Notes: generated from the sequence alone by a model not told the origin. A stretch of 12,102 nucleotides of DNA from Alphaproteobacteria bacterium (GCA_003246795.1 QKCS01000318.1:1-12102), one strand, 5' to 3'. Positions 1 through 7,036 are shown, numbered from the stretch's first letter. Made by a program: numbers and translations.

Positions 1-413
1 ATGGCTTCGGTCTGCAGCAAGCCGGTTTCGAGCCGCATGTGCGTGTAGCCGCGCCGGTCGCAGACGCGGGCGAGCTTCTTGACCATCGCGCGGGCAAGCC
101 CCAACCCTTGGAAAGCCGGGCGCACGAACAGGCGCTTCATTTCGCACACGTCCTCGCCGATGCCGCGCGCCATGACGCAGCCCGCGGGCATGCCGTCGAC
201 AAGGGCGATGACGATGCCGCCGTGCGGCGCGCCGTAGTGGCCCTCGAGATCCGTGAGCTCGCTTTCCCATTCGCGCTCGTCGAAATAGGCGTCGAGCATC
301 TCGCCGTGCCGGTGATACCGGCGGCGCATCCACAGCAGATAGTCGCGCATCAGCGCGGCGACCTGTTCGAAGTGCTGGTCGTCCTCGGCTTCGATGATGC
401 TGATCACGGACAT
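1..413 (-). CDS. GNAT-family N-acetyltransferase, 3' end cut by window edge
   Basis: The frame is open from an ATG at 413 to the window edge, giving 137 residues of a protein whose C-terminus lies outside. It has the acetyl-CoA-binding motif A of GNAT enzymes, read as KRLFVRPAFQGLGLAR (about residues 93-108), with Q-G-L-G-L-A as the pyrophosphate-binding turn, and a following MRLETG strand. The substrate cannot be inferred. Over these 137 residues it aligns without gaps to the acetyltransferase at 6340-6906, with 90 identical positions by my count, so the two are paralogues. It lies 72 bases downstream of the diiron-protein gene on the same strand. The ribosome-binding site is weak. The start is supported by the paralogue's start falling at the same alignment position. 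Confidence 0.88.
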   Translation of the reverse strand, partial: MSVISIIEAEDDQHFEQVAALMRDYLLWMRRRYHRHGEMLDAYFDEREWESELTDLEGHYGAPHGGIVIALVDGMPAGCVMARGIGEDVCEMKRLFVRPAFQGLGLARAMVKKLARVCDRRGYTHMRLETGLLQTEA

Positions 414-447
414 GGGCTTTGCTCGTTCGTTTGCCGGTGGAAGGGGC

Positions 448-470
448 GCCGGCGGGGGGTGACCGCCGGC
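448..470. other. GC-rich stem-loop between the diiron gene and the partial GNAT gene
   Basis: GCCGGCGG at 448-455 pairs perfectly with CCGCCGGC at 463-470 around a 7-base loop. The stem can be lengthened by two or three pairs across a one-base bulge at 447. It begins about 15 bases after the diiron-protein stop codon in the direction of transcription. No run of T follows on the minus strand, so it is not a classic intrinsic terminator. It could be a Rho-assisted terminator, an mRNA-stabilising 3' structure or an attenuator. GC-rich DNA also produces such stems by chance. Confidence 0.35.
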
Positions 471-485
471 CCTAGGGTTTAAGCG

Positions 486-1397
486 TCAGGAGAAGTTGGG
501 GGAGACGCCTTCGATCATTTCACGCTTGGCGGGGCTCAACTCGCCCAACGTCGCGAGGAAGTTCTTGTGGGTTAGGCCCGAGCCCAGATAGGTCCAGCGA
601 TTCGCTTGGTGCTGCACCTTCATGAACTCGTCCCGCTCGGCCCCCGTCAGCGTGCGCTTTGCCGCCGCCTCGAACGCTTCGAGGTCGAAGGCCGTCTGCT
701 GCTTCAGGCCTTCGTCCAGGAAGCTGCCGATCGCCAGGAAGCCGTCGACGGCGTCGTCGATGTCTTTCTGGCTCATGCCTTCGGCGATGGCCTGGCACAT
801 GATCGTGTCGAGCTGGGCGTGCTGCATTTCTTCCATCCAGTGATGCTGCAACAAGCTCTTGAACTGCGGATCCAGCGCGCCGTCGTCGTGGATCGAGTCC
901 TGGAAGTGACGCTGGGTCATCCATTCGATCATGAGGATCGCAAGCGCGACCGACAGCGGATGGTGCGACAGCACGTGGCTGGCGATAGCGTCGGCCGGGC
1001 CGATCATCTTGCACTCGACGTGGAAGCCCTTCACGAACTCTTCCCTGAAGCGGCGGAAGAGGTGGATGTGCTTCGCCTCTTCGCTCGCGAATTCCAGGAA
1101 CGCGCGGGCGCGGTAGTCCTCGCCGTTGATGTAGGGCCGCGCGTGGTCGAGCACGAAGGGCAGGATGAACTCTTCGACGAGGCCGAAGATCGACAGATAC
1201 GCGTGGCCGCGGATCTGGTTCAGCATGCGCTTCTCGTCGGACGACAGGAACTTCAGCTCGTTCGTGCGGGCGAACGTTTCCGGCATGAAGGGTTTCGAAA
1301 AGTCGAGCGTCTTGCCGTTGCCGATCAGGTCTTCGACGCGCCAGGTGATGCGCTCGGCGCGGCCCAGGACGTCCTTGAAATTGTATTGGTACGACAT
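486..1397 (-). CDS. AurF-like diiron oxygenase / ferritin-like protein
   Basis: This is a 303-residue, mainly helical soluble protein. It carries a set of possible iron ligands in the order expected for AurF-type diiron N-oxygenases: E75 or E76 in LVEEF, E107-x2-H110 in SEEAKH, E158 in IEWM, then H186-x3-E190-x2-H193 in HHWMEEMQH. The third histidine (H186) separates AurF-like proteins from plain ferritin or ribonucleotide-reductase-type sites. AurF oxidises an arylamine to a nitro group, but the substrate here is unknown, so the call stays at family level. The ATG at 1397 has an AGGAG about 13 bases upstream. The gene begins 30 bases after the OsmC-family gene on the same strand and is probably co-transcribed with it. 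No signal peptide or membrane segment is visible. Confidence 0.75.
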   Translation of the reverse strand: MSYQYNFKDVLGRAERITWRVEDLIGNGKTLDFSKPFMPETFARTNELKFLSSDEKRMLNQIRGHAYLSIFGLVEEFILPFVLDHARPYINGEDYRARAFLEFASEEAKHIHLFRRFREEFVKGFHVECKMIGPADAIASHVLSHHPLSVALAILMIEWMTQRHFQDSIHDDGALDPQFKSLLQHHWMEEMQHAQLDTIMCQAIAEGMSQKDIDDAVDGFLAIGSFLDEGLKQQTAFDLEAFEAAAKRTLTGAERDEFMKVQHQANRWTYLGSGLTHKNFLATLGELSPAKREMIEGVSPNFS

Positions 1398-1427
1398 GGT
1401 GGTTCTTTCTCTCCTAAGGGGTTCGGT

Positions 1428-1994
1428 TCAGTACGTCTCGACGTCGATCGAGACGGGGACGGAGCGGGACACCACGTCGAGCACCGGCGAGAACTGCGCC
1501 AGCTTCTTGATCGTCGGGGGCTCCGCTTTGGTTTTCACGTGCATGCGCACGCGGATGGCGCCGTAGCCTTTGCGGACATCGGGCGAGATACCCATGAAGC
1601 CGCGCAGATCGAGGTCGCCTTCGATCTGCGAATCGATCGCCTCGATCGCGATGTCGCGCGAGGCGGCGTGATAGGCGGTCGTGGTCACGATGCAGCCGAT
1701 CAGAGCGTGCAACATCCACTCGAGCGCGTTCGGCGCTTCGTCGTGGCCGAGAAGAACGTCGGGCTCGGCGCTGTCGACGACAAAAGCCTGGATGTTGTTG
1801 CGGTGTTCGCCGCACGCGCCGGAGAAGTCCTTGATGGTCGTGCGGTTCTTGTCGCCGCGGATCCATCTGTTGGTGGCGCGGAAGTTGAACTTCGCGACCT
1901 CGGCGTCGCTTTTCATCGCCGCGCCGATGTCACGAAGCGCGTTCACGTCGACGCCGTTGACGATCTTGGGTTTGACGATGGGGGCTGCCGACAT
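1428..1994 (-). CDS. OsmC-family protein
   Basis: The protein has 188 residues. OsmC/Ohr proteins are thiol peroxidases that reduce organic hydroperoxides in the cytoplasm. The family's central helix is visible as PNALEWMLHALIGC (about 88-101), with C101 where the peroxidatic cysteine of the family sits. The usual second cysteine, in a CPV motif of the C-terminal helix, appears here as FSPV with Ser169. Another cysteine, C61 in SGACGEHR, is typical of an OsmC subgroup of unknown function. Peroxidase activity is therefore uncertain. An in-frame ATG at 2045 would add 17 residues, but the start at 1994 has a strong AAGGAAGG ribosome-binding site and is preferred. It is the first gene of a likely pair with the diiron protein downstream. 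Confidence 0.85.
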   Translation of the reverse strand: MSAAPIVKPKIVNGVDVNALRDIGAAMKSDAEVAKFNFRATNRWIRGDKNRTTIKDFSGACGEHRNNIQAFVVDSAEPDVLLGHDEAPNALEWMLHALIGCIVTTTAYHAASRDIAIEAIDSQIEGDLDLRGFMGISPDVRKGYGAIRVRMHVKTKAEPPTIKKLAQFSPVLDVVSRSVPVSIDVETY

Positions 1995-2003
1995 TCGCTC
2001 GTT

Positions 2004-2011
2004 CCTTCCTT
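2004..2011 (-). promoter_or_regulatory. Ribosome-binding site fixing the OsmC-family start
   Basis: On the minus strand this reads AAGGAAGG and lies 9 bases before the ATG at 1994. The alternative in-frame ATG at 2045 has no comparable purine tract, so this site decides the start. Confidence 0.7.
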
Positions 2012-2082
2012 GAAGTGCGGTCCCAGGCGGCGGGACGCCGTTCACAGGGGAAGGAATGAGGGAGGTCCGTGAGAGCGGGCGT

Positions 2083-2107
2083 CGGCGGCAGCGTTGAATC
2101 GCCGCCG
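2083..2107. other. Stem-loop downstream of the regulator gene
   Basis: CGGCGGC at 2083-2089 pairs with GCCGCCG at 2101-2107 around an 11-base loop, about 30 bases after the stop codon of the second BTAD-hydrolase gene. A competing pairing also exists: CAGCGTT at 2089-2095 with AACGCTG at 2131-2137. No T tract follows on the minus strand. It may mark the end of the long minus-strand transcript before the OsmC-family gene, but it could equally be GC-rich noise. The rest of the 143-base spacer shows no clear promoter boxes. Confidence 0.28.
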
Positions 2108-2137
2108 GCTATCGTTGAAATTGGCGTTGGAACGCTG

Positions 2138-3745
2138 TTATTCGGCCAAGAATTGGCGGATTTCCGCCAGCATGCGGGGCCAGGCCGGTTCCTGTTCCAG
2201 GATCAGATGGTTTTCGCTTTCGAGGGTCGCGAAGCGTGCGCCGGGAATGCCCATGGCGAGTTCGCGCCCCGCGCTCAACGGAATGCGTGCATCGTTGCGG
2301 GCGTGAAGGACCAGCGTCGGTTGGGTCACGAGGCCCAGGCGGTCGCGCACGTCGATCACGGCGTGCGCCTCGATGATGCGCGCGGCGTTTTCGGGCGAGG
2401 TCGTAATTCGTTGGAGTTCGTTGAACCAGTCGGCTTGCTCGGGCGTCGCCTTCGGCAGGAACAGCGAGGTGAAGACCTGGCGGTAGGCCGGATTGTCGCG
2501 GCCCCAGCCCGTGCGCGTCAGCGTGATCAGCGCTTCAGATTGCGTGATCGCATCGGGATCGCCGCGGTGGCGCCAGCCACGCGCGTAGCCACCATAGAGG
2601 ATGAGCTTCGAGACACGCTCGGGCCAGCGCACGGCGAATTCGATCGAAATCGCGCAACCCTGGCTGATGCCGAGCAGCGGGAACCGTTCGACGCCCGCGG
2701 CGTCGACGACGGCCTTCAGGTCGTTGACGAAGGCGTCGAGGGAGAGGTCTTCGGCGTCCCAATCCGACAGGCCGTTGCCGCGCGAGTCATAGCGGATGAA
2801 CGTGTGATCCTGCGACAGGGCGCGGAAGGCGTGACGCCAGACGGGACTTTCCCAATCGAATTCCAAGTGGTTCATCCAGTTCGCTGTCTTCACGAGCGGT
2901 GGGCCCGATCCGACGGTCGCATAGGCGATGCGCACGCCGTCGGACGCGGTGCAGAAGCGGATGTCCTGATGCAGGGGCACGACCGGTTCGGGCATCGGCG
3001 CTTGTTTCGGCGGCTCCGCCGTCTTCGCCTTGCCTTGAAGCGCGGCGGCAAAGCGTGCGTCATCGACGGCGCCGACCGCGGCCAACATCTTGCGGCTGAC
3101 CTCGGCTTGTGCTTCGGCGTCGCCGCGCTGACCGGCGGCGACGAGATGCGCGACGAGGTCGAGGTGGGCGTCGGCGTTGTCGGGATCGAGCTCGACGCGG
3201 CGACGCATGAGCGCGGTGTGTTCCGCCGCGTCGCCGCCGTCGCGGCCGATCAGTTCGTTGAGGATGCGCAGATGCAGCTGACGCGCGCGTTCCTGCGCGC
3301 CCAGGCGCCAGCTTTCGTAAGCGGGTTGGCTGGGCAGGTCGAGGCCCGCAAGCAGCGTGCCGCTGCAGGCGCGGCAAATGTCGAGCAATTCCTCGCGCGA
3401 GCGCTTCGCGAGATCGCCGGCGCAGGCCTGTTCGGCGCGCATCACGTCGACCTCGGCGCCGCGGCGCTCGAAGGCGACGCGCTCGCGATCCGCAGTCAGG
3501 CGCTCGTTCGCTTCGTCGTTGACGACGGGGCGCAACTTGGAGAGCGACCAGCGGAGCGCCGCGCGCGGATCGTCAGGGATCTCCCACAATAGTTCGCACA
3601 GCGCGTCGCGGCGCTGCGGCGTGCCCTTCAGAATCAGATAACCCAACAGCGCGCGCGTCTTCTTGGACTGCGGCAGCGCGACGAGTTCGCTGTTGCGGCG
3701 GATTTCAAGACCGCCGAAGAGGCGTATGTCGAGCGAGGTTGACAT
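2138..3745 (-). CDS. SARP/BTAD-type regulator fused to an alpha/beta hydrolase (second of a tandem pair)
   Basis: The protein has 535 residues in three parts. Residues 5-100 form an OmpR-like winged helix (LDIRLFGGLEIRR onward). Residues 100-235 form a BTAD-like helical domain ending in a TPR-like repeat (VELDPDNADAH). Residues 258-535 form an alpha/beta hydrolase with nucleophile S361 in GISQG, acid D485 and histidine H513 in ENH. The fusion suggests a transcription regulator whose hydrolase part binds or turns over a small molecule; this is inference. A CxxC (C124, C127) lies in the BTAD part. The start is 4 bases beyond the upstream paralogue's stop (3-base gap) and has no good ribosome-binding site of its own, so translational coupling is likely. 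No signal peptide is present. Confidence 0.87.
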   Translation of the reverse strand: MSTSLDIRLFGGLEIRRNSELVALPQSKKTRALLGYLILKGTPQRRDALCELLWEIPDDPRAALRWSLSKLRPVVNDEANERLTADRERVAFERRGAEVDVMRAEQACAGDLAKRSREELLDICRACSGTLLAGLDLPSQPAYESWRLGAQERARQLHLRILNELIGRDGGDAAEHTALMRRRVELDPDNADAHLDLVAHLVAAGQRGDAEAQAEVSRKMLAAVGAVDDARFAAALQGKAKTAEPPKQAPMPEPVVPLHQDIRFCTASDGVRIAYATVGSGPPLVKTANWMNHLEFDWESPVWRHAFRALSQDHTFIRYDSRGNGLSDWDAEDLSLDAFVNDLKAVVDAAGVERFPLLGISQGCAISIEFAVRWPERVSKLILYGGYARGWRHRGDPDAITQSEALITLTRTGWGRDNPAYRQVFTSLFLPKATPEQADWFNELQRITTSPENAARIIEAHAVIDVRDRLGLVTQPTLVLHARNDARIPLSAGRELAMGIPGARFATLESENHLILEQEPAWPRMLAEIRQFLAE

Positions 3746-3748
3746 GTG

Positions 3749-5413
3749 CTATGCGGCCAAGAACGTGCGCAGCTCGGCGAGGAACATATCCGCCGCCGGG
3801 TCGCCTTCCACGAGCAGGTGATTGTCGGTCGGCAGGCTGACAAAACGCGTGCCGGGGATGCCGGCGGCTATTTCGCGCCCGAGGCCTGGTGGAATGAAGA
3901 TGTCGCCACGGCTGTGCATGACGAGCGTCGGCGCTCGCACCTGGCTCAAGCGGTGACGCACGTCGATGCGGCCGAACGCATCGACGAGACGGGCGGCGTT
4001 TTCGGGGGAGGTCGTCATGCGCTCGAGTTCGTCGAGCCAGGCGAATTGGCGTTCGTCGCCCTTGGGCATGTAGAGGCCCGTGAACATCCGGCGGAAGGTG
4101 GGGTTTTCGTGTCCCCAACCGGATCGCATCAGCGTCATCATTGCCTCGACAGAGGCGACGAGCTTCGGCGTCGAACCGACGCGCCAACCGCGCGCGAAGC
4201 CGTTGAGCAGCACGAGGTGCGTGACGCGCTCCGGATGGCGTGCCGCGAATTCGATCGCCACAGCCGCGCCTTGCGACAGACCGAAGATCGGAAACCGGTC
4301 GAGGCCGTTCGCCTCCACCACCGCCTCGAGGTCGCGGACGAAGGCTTCGAGCGAGAGGTCCTGCGAATCCCAATCGGACAATCCGTTGCCGCGCTCGTCG
4401 TAGCGGACCAAACGATAGTCGCGCGCGAGCCCGCGAAACAGCGTGCGCCATATCGGGCTTTCCCAGTCGAACTCCAGATGGTTCAGCCAGTTCGCCGTCT
4501 TCACCAGAGGCGGACCGTTGCCCACAGTGGCATAGGCTATGCGCACGTCGTCGACAGCGGTGCAAAAACGGATGTCCTGGCGCAGGGGCGTGGCCGGTTC
4601 GGGCATCGGCGCGCGCTTGACCGGCATCGGCTTTTGCGGCGCGTTATGGAGCGCCGCTTTGATGCGTGCGTCGTCGACCGCGCCGACGGATTCGAGCATA
4701 CGGCGGCTGACCGCCGCTTGCGCCTCGGCGTCGACGCGCTGACCCATCGCGGTCAGATGCGCGACGAGCGTGACGTGCGCATCTTCGTTGTCGGGGTCGA
4801 GTTCGACGCGGCGGCGAAGGAGTTGCGTGCGCTCGGCCGCGTCGGCGTCGCGGGCGATGAGTTCGTCGAGGATGCGTAAATGGAGCTGGCGCGCGCGCTC
4901 CTGCACGCCGAGGCGCCAGCTTTCATAGGCCGGCTGCGAAGGCAGATCGAGGCCGGCGAGCAACGTGCCGGCGCACGACCCGCAGAGGTCGCGCAGCGTT
5001 TCAGATGGTGTGTTTTCGAGGCCCGCGGCGCAGGCTTTTTCCGCGCACACATAGTCGATCGTCGCGCCGGCGCATTCGAACGCGACGCGCTCGCGGTCGG
5101 CGGTCAGGCGCTCGTTTTCGTCGTCGTTGACCACTGCGCGGAGCTTGCTGAGCGACCAACGGAGCGCCGCGCGCGGGTCGTCCGGGATCTCCCACAGCAG
5201 CTCGCAGAGCGCGTCGCGCCGTTGCGGCGTGCCTTTCAAAATCAGGTAGCCCAGAAGCGCCCTCGTCTTCTTTGATTGCGGCAAGGCGACGTTCTTGCCG
5301 TCGCGGCGCACTTCAAGGCCGCCGAAGAGCCTGATGTCGAGCGTCGATTGTGGCGCCATGACGGGAGTGTAGGCGCGCGCGGGGCGCGCCGCCAGCGCTT
5401 CGGATCGAGGCAT
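3749..5413 (-). CDS. SARP/BTAD-type regulator fused to an alpha/beta hydrolase (first of a tandem pair)
   Basis: The protein has 554 residues and the same plan as its downstream neighbour: winged helix at about 25-120, BTAD-like domain at 120-255, and alpha/beta hydrolase at 277-554 with S380 (GLSQG), D504 and H532 (DNH). The winged-helix part is 84/96 identical to the neighbour by my count, but the hydrolase from residue 370 on is only 98/185 identical. The BTAD part keeps the CxxC (C144, C147) and adds C123. The homologous core starts only at residue 24 or so. An internal ATG at 5359 has no ribosome-binding site, whereas the ATG at 5413 has GGAGA 7 bases upstream, so 5413 was chosen. The first 19-23 residues look unstructured and may be a non-conserved extension. 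The gene lies 69 bases after the zinc-finger gene. Confidence 0.86.
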   Translation of the reverse strand: MPRSEALAARPARAYTPVMAPQSTLDIRLFGGLEVRRDGKNVALPQSKKTRALLGYLILKGTPQRRDALCELLWEIPDDPRAALRWSLSKLRAVVNDDENERLTADRERVAFECAGATIDYVCAEKACAAGLENTPSETLRDLCGSCAGTLLAGLDLPSQPAYESWRLGVQERARQLHLRILDELIARDADAAERTQLLRRRVELDPDNEDAHVTLVAHLTAMGQRVDAEAQAAVSRRMLESVGAVDDARIKAALHNAPQKPMPVKRAPMPEPATPLRQDIRFCTAVDDVRIAYATVGNGPPLVKTANWLNHLEFDWESPIWRTLFRGLARDYRLVRYDERGNGLSDWDSQDLSLEAFVRDLEAVVEANGLDRFPIFGLSQGAAVAIEFAARHPERVTHLVLLNGFARGWRVGSTPKLVASVEAMMTLMRSGWGHENPTFRRMFTGLYMPKGDERQFAWLDELERMTTSPENAARLVDAFGRIDVRHRLSQVRAPTLVMHSRGDIFIPPGLGREIAAGIPGTRFVSLPTDNHLLVEGDPAADMFLAELRTFLAA

Positions 5414-5420
5414 TGGCGTG

Positions 5421-5425
5421 TCTCC
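5421..5425 (-). promoter_or_regulatory. Ribosome-binding site of the first BTAD-hydrolase gene
   Basis: GGAGA on the minus strand, 7 bases before the ATG at 5413. It supports the 554-residue form over a 536-residue form starting at 5359, whose upstream bases are pyrimidine-rich. Confidence 0.55.
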
Positions 5426-5482
5426 AGGAACTCCAGCCTGATTCTCGGACGTTTCGGTGGGACGTCTTGTGACAGATCGCCG

Positions 5483-5830
5483 TCACTTCTTCGACGAGGC
5501 GCAGGCGATGCACACCGCGGCGGCCGGGTCGACGGCCAGCCGCTGTGGCGCGATCTCCTCGCCGCAGCGTATGCAGTAACCGTATTCGCCCGCGTCGATA
5601 CGTTTGACCGCCGCTTCGATGCGCAGAATCTCGTTCTGGCGCATGCGTTCCGATGCCTGGGCCATCGCTTGCACCTGCATCGCGTCCATGCGCGAGAGGC
5701 GGCCAACGGAAGCTTGATCGAGCTCGACGGGTTTGCGGTCGTCGGAAGTGGCGTCGGCGGCTGCCCGCAGATCCGCAATGCGCTGTTCGAGCGCGGCGCG
5801 CACCTCGCCGAGGTCGGGACCCTTGGTCAT
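5483..5830 (-). CDS. Short DksA/TraR-family C4 zinc-finger protein
   Basis: This is a 115-residue protein. The C-terminal zinc finger is C86-x2-C89 ... C107-x2-C110 in the context GYCIRCGEEIAPQRL, which is typical of the DksA/TraR family. The N-terminal part is rich in charged and Ala/Gln residues and probably forms the coiled coil. DksA proteins enter the RNA polymerase secondary channel with two acidic tip residues (DxxDxA). That exact motif is not evident; the nearest acidic positions are D38 and D49 around ASVGRLSRM. A (p)ppGpp-cofactor role is therefore not assured. An upstream in-frame ATG at 5905 would add a basic, low-complexity leader. The start at 5830 has GGGAAG at suitable spacing and gives the family's usual short length. 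It follows the MAPEG gene by 75 bases. Confidence 0.85.
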   Translation of the reverse strand: MTKGPDLGEVRAALEQRIADLRAAADATSDDRKPVELDQASVGRLSRMDAMQVQAMAQASERMRQNEILRIEAAVKRIDAGEYGYCIRCGEEIAPQRLAVDPAAAVCIACASSKK

Positions 5831-5905
5831 TTTGTGTCTTCCCGTGGTCCGGCGTGAATGCGCCAGACTGCCCGAGGCGGCCTGCGATCTCAATTGCGAA
5901 TGCAC

Positions 5906-6328
5906 CTATGCGGCCGAGGCCACGATTTCCGCGCTCATCCAAAACATGCAGACGATCTGTGCAAGGAAAAAAAGGAAGCGTATGAGGACTGTCGCGTTCG
6001 ATTCGGCCAAGAGCGTGTGGGTCAGCGTCTGAGCGATGCGCGCGACGATGAAGGCCTGCGCCAGCGTGTCGAGCGTTTGCGTGTCGACGCGCGCGGCGAA
6101 GGCGACGAGCACGATCGCGCCGAAGACGGGCAGATTCTCCACGCAGTTCGCGTGCGCGCGCACCGCACGGCGATAGGCGGCGCTGCCATGGGGCGTGTCG
6201 GCGGGGAAGTCGGTCAGCTGCGCCTTGCCGGCGAAGATCAAGGTCCAGCGGCGGATGCCGATGCCCGCCATGAGGACGGCGAGCGTCCACACGGCGAAGC
6301 CCAGCAGGACCCACAACGGCGTCGTCAT
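5906..6328 (-). CDS. MAPEG-family membrane protein
   Basis: This is a 140-residue integral membrane protein with four hydrophobic segments at about residues 5-25, 66-80, 88-107 and 114-134. The MAPEG signature region reads RAVRAHANCVENLPVFGA (about 54-71), with the conserved Asn, Glu-Asn and Pro. MAPEG proteins include microsomal glutathione transferases and related eicosanoid enzymes. Bacterial members often have no known substrate, so glutathione chemistry here is only possible. The ATG at 6328 lies 11 bases after the acetyltransferase stop, with an AGGG about 10 bases upstream, which indicates one transcription unit. The same frame stays open further upstream, but that stretch overlaps the acetyltransferase gene and is not homologous to the family. 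Confidence 0.85.
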   Translation of the reverse strand: MTTPLWVLLGFAVWTLAVLMAGIGIRRWTLIFAGKAQLTDFPADTPHGSAAYRRAVRAHANCVENLPVFGAIVLVAFAARVDTQTLDTLAQAFIVARIAQTLTHTLLAESNATVLIRFLFFLAQIVCMFWMSAEIVASAA

Positions 6329-6339
6329 CGTCGTTCGCC

Positions 6340-6906
6340 CTACGCCGCGATGAGTTCGGGACAGCGTGTTTCGAGGACGCCCGCCGCGATCTCGCGCGTC
6401 TTGCCTTCGAAGAAGAGCTGGTTGTCCTTGAACCAGCCGCTGACTTCGTAATAGGGCGCGATGCGGCAGAAGCCCATGCCGCGATAGAGCGCCTGCGCCT
6501 CCGTCTGCAGTTTGCCCGTTTCGAGGCGCATCGTTGCGTAACCGCGTTCCGCCGCGAGCTTCGCCAGGCGCTGCGTCAGCAGGCGGGCGATGTTCATGCC
6601 CTGGAAGGCCGGGCGCACGAACAGGCGCTTCATTTCGCACACGTCCTCGCCGATGCCGCGCATCATCACGCAGCCGGCGGGGACACTGTCGACCAGCGCC
6701 AACAACACCCCGCCGAACGGGGCGCCATAGTGGCCCTTGAGGTCGGCGAGCTCGCTCTCCCATTCGCGCTCGTCGAAATAGGCGTCGATGACGTCGATCT
6801 GCTTTACGTAGCGGCGGCGCAGCCAAAGGACGTAGTCGCGCAGCAAGGCGACGACGTGGTCCGCGTGCGGCGGCGTTTCGGCTTCGACGATTTGCAGGTC
6901 GAACAT
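6340..6906 (-). CDS. GNAT-family N-acetyltransferase (complete paralogue)
   Basis: This is a complete 188-residue GNAT protein. Motif A is EMKRLFVRPAFQGMNIAR (91-108), followed by MRLETGKLQTEA (126-137) and the motif B region ALYRGMGF (139-146). The substrate is unknown. The acetyltransferase at 1-413 is 66% identical over the shared part, and a 54-base stretch of DNA is exactly the same in both. The open frame extends to 7182, but that extension crosses the divergent spacer and the AraC gene start. The ATG at 6906 is preceded by GAGGG at 5-base spacing and matches the paralogue's start. It is the first gene of the minus-strand block and is followed 11 bases later by the MAPEG gene. Confidence 0.9.
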   Translation of the reverse strand: MFDLQIVEAETPPHADHVVALLRDYVLWLRRRYVKQIDVIDAYFDEREWESELADLKGHYGAPFGGVLLALVDSVPAGCVMMRGIGEDVCEMKRLFVRPAFQGMNIARLLTQRLAKLAAERGYATMRLETGKLQTEAQALYRGMGFCRIAPYYEVSGWFKDNQLFFEGKTREIAAGVLETRCPELIAA

Positions 6907-7036
6907 GGTAACCCTCGTATATTCGGCCTTTGGCCCGTTGTTTGCGGTCACATACCTACGGATTCGACCGCGGGAACGGAATGACTGGGACGCCGAACCT
7001 CTTGACCGAAACGCCAGGCGGATGTGATTTCCGCAC
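6907..7036. promoter_or_regulatory. Divergent intergenic region with probable promoters for both directions
   Basis: This 130-base spacer lies between the divergent acetyltransferase and AraC-family genes and must hold promoters for at least one of them. On the minus strand an AATATA-like box (plus-strand tatatt at 6918-6923) lies shortly before the GAGGG ribosome-binding site. On the plus strand TTGACC at 7002-7007 is the best -35-like box, but no good -10 follows at normal spacing. A short palindrome, GGCCTTTGGCC, lies at 6925-6935. AraC-type regulators often bind next to their own gene, so an operator here is plausible but unproven. Confidence 0.4.

Noticed and set aside
606..2072. A 488-codon open frame on the plus strand
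   Set aside because: It lies antisense to the diiron and OsmC-family genes, both of which have recognisable family motifs. High GC at third codon positions keeps the mirror frame open. Its translation shows no domain.
2069..3592. A 507-codon open frame on the plus strand
   Set aside because: Antisense to the second BTAD-hydrolase gene. A similar mirror frame opposes its paralogue, as expected from codon bias, and the translation is Arg/Ala/Val-rich without motifs.
6925..6935. Palindrome GGCCTTTGGCC in the divergent spacer as an operator
   Set aside because: Four-base arms are common in GC-rich DNA and no second copy or phasing supports a binding site.
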